In this document: piece by piece, positions 4,657-9,965 of the stretch | How the letters are laid out: every line of letters begins with the position of its first letter | How positions within the stretch are numbered: the stretch's first letter is position 1 | NCBI GenBank assembly: GCA_031261905.1 | Contig: JAISIS010000137.1 | Location: forward strand, 1 to 11,069 | Length of the DNA: 11,069 nt | Reading direction: 5' to 3' | Source of the DNA: Burkholderiaceae bacterium | GTDB taxonomy: Bacteria; Pseudomonadota; Gammaproteobacteria; Burkholderiales; Burkholderiaceae_D | Notes under the pieces: model-generated | Told to the model about the DNA's origin: nothing | The model's input: the letters and a program-made list of their open reading frames with translations, nothing else | The model's database searches: none | Program-made: the position numbers and the translations under genes

Positions 4657-6857
4657 TAGAAATAGAACAAAATACATCTGAAATTGTTGAAAGAAGCCCT
4701 TCTATTGCACTCAGGGTGGCTGGTCCCGATAAAGGTTATGCCACGCTTTTTGTGAGCGGAAATGTCTCCGCCTATGGCTATTCAAAAGACGATTTTCTGT
4801 CCTGGAAGCTCAACTGGATGGATATTGTATATCCGGATGATCGTGAAAGTGTTGCTGAAGTCCTCAGACAGTACGATAAGGACAGGACGGATCAGTTCAG
4901 CATTCTTTACCGGATTATACGGGCGGATAATTCGTTTTTATGGGTCACTGACACGAGCAGAGCCAAGCGCGACCTGGACGGCAAGATCCTTTATTACGAT
5001 ACCGTAATACGGGATTACACCGAAACAAAATCCAATATTAAAAAAATTGAGGATGACCTGAGGCAGAATACTGCCCTGAATGACATCCTGCAAAAGATGT
5101 ATGACGCGGACCCGGACAAGGCGCTGCAGGCTATTCTGGATGGGGCAGGCGCTTACCTGGATGTCAGCCGGGTTACGCTCTTTGAGTGCAATTCAGGCCA
5201 TACCCGCAGCACCATCATGCATGAGTGGTGCAATACCGGTATTTCCCCGATAAAAGAAGACGTTTTCCTGAGTTACGAGAATGATTTGCCTGGTGTGGCA
5301 AGCACCCTGATGGAATCCGGCCTGCTGCTTGTCAACAATGGCGAAAATCCCGGCGGGATGAAAAAACGCTTTGAGACTGAAGAGATAAAGGCTTTGGCCA
5401 TGTTTGCCGTCTGTGTTCAGGATGTTCCTTTTGGTTTTATCTGTTTTGATGAATGCGTCAAAAAACGCCAATGGGATTCTGGTACGGTGACATTTCTGAG
5501 GAATATTGCCAAGCTGGTTTCTGCTACGCTCCTGAGAAAGCGCAACGATATGGTGGTCGGCAATATGGTGCTGACGGACCGGTTGACAGGGTTGCACAAC
5601 CGCTATGATCTGGAAAGGCATCTGAATAAGGCGATCAGTGAGGCAAAAGAAAACGGGCAGGCCAGCTATATCCTTTTCATCGACATTGATGATTTTAAAA
5701 TCATAAATGATAGTTGTGGGCATGATTATGGCGATGCCATTCTGAGATCATTCGCTTCTTTTCTGCTGGACAGCTTCGGGCGGGAATCGGAAGTTTTTCG
5801 TTTTGGCGGTGCTGAATTTGTCATTTTGCTTCACCCCGAATACGCGGAGTCCGTGCACAGGGTCATTGAAAAGTTGCTGGGCAGAGTACAGTTGCCGTGG
5901 AATGTCATGGACAAGAGCTTTTACTGCTCGCTCAGTATTGGCGTTGTGGCCTTTCCCGAAGACTATCAGGACAGCAAGGATATTATCAAGCATGCGGATA
6001 TTGCCATGTACCAGGCAAAAAGATCCGGCAAGAACAGCTATGCTTTTTACAATTCGGCGCAGGATAATGATTTTGTCAGGCACGCTGAACTGGAAAAAGA
6101 GATGCTGGAATCCATTGATAACAACTTCAGCGGTTTTTCCGTGTTTTATCAGCCCCAGACGGACAGTAGCGGAGTCGTGGTTGGCGCCGAGGCGCTGCTG
6201 CGATGGACATTGCCCGATGGTTCCTCTGTACCGCCTGTGCAGTTTATTCCGCTGGCGGAATATCTGGGGCTGATCGTGCAGGTGGGAGAGTTTGTTCTCC
6301 GCGAGTCAACACAGGTATGTCGCCATGTCAACGAAACCAATCCTTCATTCTGGGTGAGTATTAATATTTCTGTGCGCCAGTTCCAGCAGCAGGATTTTCT
6401 TGAGCGTGTGATGACGATTATGAAGGAAACCGGCGTTAACCCGGCCAATATTATCTTCGAGATCACGGAAAACATGGTCATTTATGACATGGGCAGGATG
6501 AAAGCGCTTTCGGAGGAATTCAGGGAGCACGGGATACAGATTTCAATGAGCGATTTTGGTGCAGGTGATTCTTCTCTTGGCAATATGCGAGAATTGCCTA
6601 TTGATATTGTCAAGATTGACCGTACCGTTATCCAGGGTATTTCAACAAACGCCTATTCCAAATCTTTTATCCGCCTGATGGTTGACCTGGTTCACTCCAT
6701 GGGGAAAAAAGTATGCATTGAAGGTGTGGAAACGGCAGAGCAACTGCGATATTGCCAGGAGTGCCATGCCGATTATGTACAGGGATTTCATCTGCAGATG
6801 CCGATGCCGCTGGCCGACTTTGAGAAGATTGTCCAGTTGAAACAGACGTTACCGTGA
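4653..6857 (+). CDS. PAS-GAF-GGDEF-EAL cyclic di-GMP signalling protein with degenerate active-site motifs
   Basis: 734 residues, no signal peptide or membrane segment, so cytoplasmic. Domains: PAS about 17-125 (GYSKDDF, then WVTDTSRAKRDLDG); GAF-like 140-295; GGDEF 300-465, with DRLTGLHNR (309-317), DIDDFKIINDSCGHDYGD (344-361) and GGAEF at 385-389; EAL 480-730. In EAL the motifs are EALLRW (513-518), Asn571, Glu603/Glu606, SDFGAGDSSL (633-642), Lys654, Glu690 and Gln710. The third position of GGDEF is Ala387, which normally binds metal, so cyclase activity is doubtful. The inhibitory RxxD site before it is also not canonical. In EAL the first Asp of DDFG is Ser633 while the other metal and catalytic positions remain, so phosphodiesterase activity may be lost or changed. 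It could sense a ligand through PAS/GAF and act as a c-di-GMP effector. No Shine-Dalgarno site precedes ATG 4653. Confidence 0.93.
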   Translation: MIEIEQNTSEIVERSPSIALRVAGPDKGYATLFVSGNVSAYGYSKDDFLSWKLNWMDIVYPDDRESVAEVLRQYDKDRTDQFSILYRIIRADNSFLWVTDTSRAKRDLDGKILYYDTVIRDYTETKSNIKKIEDDLRQNTALNDILQKMYDADPDKALQAILDGAGAYLDVSRVTLFECNSGHTRSTIMHEWCNTGISPIKEDVFLSYENDLPGVASTLMESGLLLVNNGENPGGMKKRFETEEIKALAMFAVCVQDVPFGFICFDECVKKRQWDSGTVTFLRNIAKLVSATLLRKRNDMVVGNMVLTDRLTGLHNRYDLERHLNKAISEAKENGQASYILFIDIDDFKIINDSCGHDYGDAILRSFASFLLDSFGRESEVFRFGGAEFVILLHPEYAESVHRVIEKLLGRVQLPWNVMDKSFYCSLSIGVVAFPEDYQDSKDIIKHADIAMYQAKRSGKNSYAFYNSAQDNDFVRHAELEKEMLESIDNNFSGFSVFYQPQTDSSGVVVGAEALLRWTLPDGSSVPPVQFIPLAEYLGLIVQVGEFVLRESTQVCRHVNETNPSFWVSINISVRQFQQQDFLERVMTIMKETGVNPANIIFEITENMVIYDMGRMKALSEEFREHGIQISMSDFGAGDSSLGNMRELPIDIVKIDRTVIQGISTNAYSKSFIRLMVDLVHSMGKKVCIEGVETAEQLRYCQECHADYVQGFHLQMPMPLADFEKIVQLKQTLP

Positions 6858-6860
6858 ACG

Positions 6861-6890
6861 AAAAAAGGGAGGAATATCCCCCCTTTTTTT
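6861..6890. terminator. Bidirectional intrinsic terminator between convergent genes
   Basis: AAAAAAGGGAGG and CCCCCCTTTTTT form a long stem with one A-C mismatch and a short AATAT-type loop. A T-run follows on the plus strand and an A-run lies on the other side, so it can end both the signalling gene (stop at 6857) and the chemoreceptor gene (stop at 6913). Confidence 0.85.
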
Positions 6891-6912
6891 GTGCTCTCAA
6901 GTACCGGATTTG

Positions 6913-8574
6913 TCAGAATGTTTCCAGCACTTCATCATCGCACGCGGCGGCGAGAGCGGGGAGCGTAACGCCTCTACTGTAAGCGGTTTTGGGAAGTTTT
7001 TTCACGCCGGGAATCTCGGCTGTTACCGCCGTGCCGGGTGTGGTACGGAAGATGCTCATGGCCTGTACAAGGCCGCGAGCCTGATCCTGCAGGCTTTCTG
7101 CCGCCGCCGCCGCTTCTTCCACCAGTGCCGCATTCTGTTGCGATACGGTGTCCATTTCGGTAACGGCTGTATTGACTTGCTCAATCCCATGCACCTGTTC
7201 CTGAGTCGCCATCGTGATTTCATTCATGATGTCGTTTACCCGGCGGATGCTGGTGACTATTTCTTCCATTGTCTGGTTGGCCTCCTGGACCATAGCGCCG
7301 CCAGTGGCAATGGTCGCCACGGAGTTGCTGATCAGCAGTTTGATTTCCCGTGCGGCTTCAGCCGAACGTTGCGCAAGACTCCGAACCTCACTGGCGACAA
7401 CAGCAAAGCCACGGCCCTGTTCTCCGGCGCGTGCGGCTTCTACTGCCGCATTTAACGCCAGGATATTGGTCTGGAAGGCAATACCGTCAATGACGCTGAT
7501 GATTTCTTCAATCTTGTGCGCGGCATCGTGAATTTCCTGCATAGTTGATACGACCCTGGTATTGGCTTCACCACCCTTGATGGCGATATTCGTTGCCGTG
7601 GAAGCCAGCTGATTTGCCCGGTGGGCGTTGTCTCCGTTCTGGCGTACGGTGGAAGTCAATTCTTCCATGCTGGAGGCGGTTTCTTCCAGGGCGCTGGCCT
7701 GCTGTTCTGTACGGGAAGAAAGATCCTGGTTGCCTGACGCAATTTCCGATGCCGCGGTGGAAATCGCATCAGCACTGTTTCTGACATTGGATACCATTTT
7801 CAGCAGGCTTTCATTCATGTTCTTCAAGGCCTCCATCAACTGTCCCGTTTCGTCTTTGGAATCGACCCTGATTTTACTGGTCAGGTTGCCTGCAGCAACG
7901 GTTTGCGCCACCTGAACGGCAAGATTCAGCGGGCGCGTAATGCCCCGTGTAAGACGCCAGGCGATAATCATGCCAAACAATACGGCCGAAGCAGTCAGTA
8001 TCGCAATAATCATCAGACCACTGTGGTAGGTATCGGTAATGCTTTGATTGGCCTTCTGGGTGAGGGTATGCTGGTATTCGGCAAATTTCTCAATACTTCC
8101 AACATAGGTGTTGTAAAGCGGCTTCATCCGGCTCTGGATCATTTGCCTGGATTCTGCCGCCTGGCCTGCTTTACGGAGCCTGGATATCTCGTTGCGAACC
8201 TCTATGTATTGTTTTCGGTTCCCATGGATGGTTTCCAGCATTGCCTTTTCATTTTGATCCAGTTCCTTGCTGAGTAGCGTTTTCTGGATTGTAGTAATGG
8301 TTGCGCTGGTTTCCTTCATCCTGGCGGAGATTTCCGCCTCGTCCTCAGGATTTATGCCGATTGCCAGAAGGTAGGCGCGTTCACCGTTCAATTTTGTATG
8401 GCCCAGCCAGTTTCTGGCGGCAAGCTCCATCGGGACGATATCGGACGCCATATTATCTGACGCGCGATCAACTCCGTACAGTTGCCAACTGCTGGTAAGC
8501 GCCATGATTACCATCAACGCCAGTACGATGACAAAGCCGGCAACCAGCCTTGTGCCTATTTTCAGATTTTTCAT
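6913..8574 (-). CDS. Methyl-accepting chemotaxis protein (4-helix-bundle sensor, HAMP, MA signalling domain)
   Basis: 553 residues. ATG 8574 is chosen because AAGGAGG precedes it at ideal spacing and because the N-terminus [10 protein letters not shown] leads straight into the first membrane segment; a longer frame to 8667 exists but has no such site. TM1 about 11-31, a periplasmic helical domain 32-185 resembling 4HB_MCP, TM2 187-206, HAMP 207-261 (with RPLN and DETGQL), signalling domain 262-510. The highly conserved hairpin tip from [20 protein letters not shown] to [19 protein letters not shown] (about 362-408) contacts CheA and CheW. Glu/Gln-rich segments near 290-305 and 466-494 are probable methylation regions. 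A flexible tail of about 40 residues ends in VLETF, like the CheR/CheB-tethering NWETF pentapeptide but with Leu in place of Trp. The ligand is unknown; cheA/W/R are not in the window. Confidence 0.96.
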   Translation of the reverse strand: MKNLKIGTRLVAGFVIVLALMVIMALTSSWQLYGVDRASDNMASDIVPMELAARNWLGHTKLNGERAYLLAIGINPEDEAEISARMKETSATITTIQKTLLSKELDQNEKAMLETIHGNRKQYIEVRNEISRLRKAGQAAESRQMIQSRMKPLYNTYVGSIEKFAEYQHTLTQKANQSITDTYHSGLMIIAILTASAVLFGMIIAWRLTRGITRPLNLAVQVAQTVAAGNLTSKIRVDSKDETGQLMEALKNMNESLLKMVSNVRNSADAISTAASEIASGNQDLSSRTEQQASALEETASSMEELTSTVRQNGDNAHRANQLASTATNIAIKGGEANTRVVSTMQEIHDAAHKIEEIISVIDGIAFQTNILALNAAVEAARAGEQGRGFAVVASEVRSLAQRSAEAAREIKLLISNSVATIATGGAMVQEANQTMEEIVTSIRRVNDIMNEITMATQEQVHGIEQVNTAVTEMDTVSQQNAALVEEAAAAAESLQDQARGLVQAMSIFRTTPGTAVTAEIPGVKKLPKTAYSRGVTLPALAAACDDEVLETF

Positions 8575-8605
8575 TTGTGCCTCCTTGGTACCGGTATAAA
8601 CGCCA

Positions 8606-8652
8606 GAATATAAAGCCGAACCGTACATGCAGTATGGCTTTGTTTTATATTC
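8606..8652. repeat. Imperfect inverted repeat in the chemoreceptor leader
   Basis: GAATATAAAGCC (8606-8617) is matched by GGCTTT-GTTT-TATATTC (8636-8652), which has a 4-base bulge, around an 18-base loop. It begins 32 bases before the chemoreceptor start codon. It may be an operator or an mRNA stem-loop. Confidence 0.5.
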
Positions 8653-8780
8653 ACTAAGCCGCGTCATCCAGTTTCATCTATATCTGTTTATCTCTCAAAG
8701 ATATAGGTATGAGGCAAATTTTCATATATAGAATTTAGACATATGATAAATATGCAAAGATATATTTGTTATATATGAGA

Positions 8781-8808
8781 TTGTGGTGGTATTTTGAGGT
8801 GGTATAAT
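8781..8808 (+). promoter_or_regulatory. Probable extended -10 promoter reading towards the XRE-type gene
   Basis: TGG-TATAAT at 8800-8808 is a perfect -10 with the TGn extension. TTGTGG at 8781-8786 is a weak -35 with a 16-base spacer. Transcription from about 8815 would give a leader of some 350 bases before the gene at 9162, or a separate small RNA. The surrounding GTGGTGGTATTTT and GAGGTGGTATAATTTT are near repeats of each other. Confidence 0.55.
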
Positions 8809-8814
8809 TTTCAT

Positions 8815-8874
8815 GCAATATAATGAAATGTGAATTTTTTTTTTGCAGTATGATGAAACGTAATGTTTTTTCAA
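8815..8874. repeat. Imperfect 30-bp tandem duplication
   Basis: Copy 1 (8815-8844) starts GCAATATAATGAAATGTGAA and copy 2 (8845-8874) starts GCAGTATGATGAAACGTAAT; 21 of the first 27 positions agree, and both end in T-runs. It begins at the expected transcription start of the promoter at 8781-8808. Confidence 0.6.
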
Positions 8875-8878
8875 TGTG

Positions 8879-8916
8879 GCTGATACGCCGGAACCCGGCA
8901 GGCAATAAGTATCAGC
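8879..8916 (+). ncRNA. Nested stem-loop, possible structured leader or small RNA
   Basis: A perfect 8-bp outer helix GCTGATAC (8879-8886) / GTATCAGC (8909-8916) encloses an immediately adjacent 5-bp inner helix GCCGG (8887-8891) / CCGGC (8895-8899) with an AAC loop. On the 3' side 9 bases are left unpaired (8900-8908). It lies some 65 bases after the predicted transcription start. I could not match it to a known riboswitch class. An RNA role is inferred from structure alone, and a DNA-level palindrome is the alternative. Confidence 0.35.
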
Positions 8917-9123
8917 TTGGGTATTAGTCGGAAAAGGGAAAAACACTAAATCTGAGTTCTGTTTGTGCCGCAACAATACGCCCGGATTATCCAAGTTATT
9001 TTCGGGGCATGCAGATGGGTCAGAATAGTTTTTTCGGTTGCTGTGCTCGCTTGAGGGAAGATGTTTCCCGGATGTTTGCCCTTCGGGCATGGCTTTCCAG
9101 TGAAAAGTATGCCATAGTGTTGT

Positions 9124-9155
9124 TCCCTGAATTTTTATGAAACTATTTTCAGGGA
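9124..9155 (+). promoter_or_regulatory. Inverted repeat that overlaps the ribosome binding site of the XRE-type gene
   Basis: TCCCTGAA (9124-9131) and TTCAGGGA (9148-9155) are a perfect 8-bp inverted repeat with a 16-base loop. The 3' arm contains the first part of the Shine-Dalgarno run AGGGAGGAG (9151-9159) of the gene at 9162. In mRNA it would hide part of that site; in DNA it could be an operator for the regulator itself. Confidence 0.5.
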
Positions 9156-9161
9156 GGAGTT

Positions 9162-9779
9162 ATGTCTCCGGTAATTCAAGCCAAAACCCGCACAAGGAAA
9201 ACCAGGCGCGATACTACGGAGCTTTCCGCAGATGCGAAAGTTGCAAGAAAAAGCAAACGTCAGCGAGAAATAGATGGCCTGAAGCTCATTAACAAAATCA
9301 GGGTGCGTTCTGTTGAACTTGCAGTGCAGGATCGTCATATCGCCGAAATGATTGGTGTTACGCCTATTTACTGGTATTCCATTGCAAATGGTCATCGGAA
9401 GATTTCCTCTCTCAGCAAGGAAAAGCTCAAGAAAATTGCGGAATTTCTCCATATTCCTACCATACACGCCATGAACCTGGCCGGCGCGCTTGGCCATGAT
9501 GACTTCTTTCACGGCAACCTGGAAAATCAGCTGGATGTCTCAATAGAGCAGATGCGCAATGATCCTGAGTGGATGTGCTGGGCGCCCACCAATGAAGAAT
9601 GGAAAACACTTTCCATCGGAACCCGTATCGGCATCGTCATGCTGTACGAAACGGTGTTTTACCGCTCGTTCCTCAGTCGTATGAAAATGGAGGCTCCCAA
9701 GCTGCAAGGCAAGGTTGATAGCTTCGTCAAGGACAAGTTTGCCAACGGGGTTCCGTCCGCCAGCGACAAGAAGGGTTGA
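9162..9779 (+). CDS. XRE-type helix-turn-helix protein with an uncharacterised C-terminal domain
   Basis: 205 residues, ATG with a strong Shine-Dalgarno run AGGGAGGAG (9151-9159). Residues 8-36 are very basic and probably disordered (many Arg/Lys). Residues 45-100 resemble a Cro/C1-type DNA-binding domain: DRHIAEMIGV (57-66) as helix 2, TPIYWYSIANG (67-77) as the recognition helix, and LSKEKLKKIAEFLHIP (84-99) as the last helices. The remainder (about 103-205) has an acidic, Trp-rich segment, MRNDPEWMCWAPTNEEWKTL (131-150), followed by a helix with LYE. I recall similar HTH proteins with an NDPxW...EEW pattern in betaproteobacteria but cannot verify this. It is likely a DNA-binding regulator, possibly autoregulated through the inverted repeat over its ribosome binding site. 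It ends at the terminator at 9788. Confidence 0.8.
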   Translation: MSPVIQAKTRTRKTRRDTTELSADAKVARKSKRQREIDGLKLINKIRVRSVELAVQDRHIAEMIGVTPIYWYSIANGHRKISSLSKEKLKKIAEFLHIPTIHAMNLAGALGHDDFFHGNLENQLDVSIEQMRNDPEWMCWAPTNEEWKTLSIGTRIGIVMLYETVFYRSFLSRMKMEAPKLQGKVDSFVKDKFANGVPSASDKKG

Positions 9780-9787
9780 AAAAGGGC

Positions 9788-9818
9788 AGGGGGAAAGACC
9801 CATACTTTCCCCCTTATT
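9788..9818. terminator. Intrinsic terminator after the XRE-type gene
   Basis: A(GGGGGAAAG) at 9788-9797 pairs perfectly with (CTTTCCCCC)T at 9805-9814 around a 7-base loop. The plus-strand T-run is weak (TTATT); on the minus strand CTTTTT follows a few bases after the stem, so it could serve both directions. Confidence 0.75.
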
Positions 9819-9897
9819 CATCTGGCCCCTCAAACTCAAATTCGTCCAGGTCGTATACAGCGTCCAGGATCAGTTTCTTGCGCCGCTCGTCGGTCAT
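9814..9897 (-). pseudogene. Tiny open frame (27 codons), possible gene remnant or small protein
   Basis: ATG 9895-9897 to TAA 9814-9816 on the minus strand encodes MTDERRKKLILDAVYDLDEF and FEGPDE after one more Glu. It starts basic and ends acidic, has no Cys, and looks protein-like. Its stop codon directly abuts the terminator at 9788-9818, as expected of a real gene end. There is no Shine-Dalgarno site, and the frame is closed by TGA not far upstream, so it may be the surviving 3' end of a gene whose front was lost. It could also be chance. Confidence 0.25.
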
Positions 9898-9910
9898 TGC
9901 AACATAAGAA

Positions 9911-9951
9911 AGAACAACCCCTGACCGAACAAATCAGGCAGGGGTTGTTCT
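9911..9951 (-). terminator. Strong intrinsic terminator for the MalY/PatB-type gene
   Basis: AGAACAACCCCTG (9911-9923) and CAGGGGTTGTTCT (9939-9951) form a perfect 13-bp stem with a 15-base loop. On the minus strand it is followed by TTCTTATG after a T-rich stem end. It lies 14 bases beyond the stop codon of the minus-strand gene. Confidence 0.8.
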
Positions 9952-9965
9952 ACGTTTTACGTATT

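Larger units (their letters stand above)
8575..9161. other. 587-bp gene-free divergent region
   Basis: Between the divergent chemoreceptor and XRE-type genes. The first 300 bases are very AT-rich, with ATATA runs at 8690-8780 and a run of ten T at 8835-8844. It holds an extended -10 promoter (8781-8808), imperfect repeats, a nested inverted repeat (8879-8916), small hairpins GGGAA/TTCCC (8-9 kb boundary: 9055-9069) and TGCCC-TTC-GGGCA (9077-9089), and an inverted repeat at 9124-9155. A 122-codon frame on the minus strand (8722-9090) has no protein-like character. No clear promoter for the chemoreceptor, sigma70 or FliA type, was found. Confidence 0.7.

Noticed and set aside
4653..4700. Alternative later start for the signalling gene (for example TTG near 4686)
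   Set aside because: No better ribosome binding site exists further in; the ATGA overlap makes ATG 4653 the most sensible start.
8575..8667. Longer N-terminus (31 extra residues) for the chemoreceptor
   Set aside because: The extension has no ribosome binding site and separates the protein start from the first membrane segment; ATG 8574 has AAGGAGG at ideal distance.
8700..8740. FliA (sigma28) promoter for the chemoreceptor
   Set aside because: On the minus strand TAAATTCT and GCCTCATA resemble the two boxes, but the spacer is 14 rather than 11 bases and the match in the second box is poor.
8722..9090. 122-codon open frame on the minus strand in the divergent region
   Set aside because: Composition is that of translated AT-rich spacer (Ile, Tyr, Ser, Lys, His in runs), there is no ribosome binding site, and it crosses the promoter, the tandem repeat and the nested stem-loop on the other strand.
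8815..9161. Known riboswitch (c-di-GMP-I, fluoride, guanidine, THF and preQ1 compared by eye)
   Set aside because: None of the conserved core strings of these classes is present; left as an unassigned structured leader.
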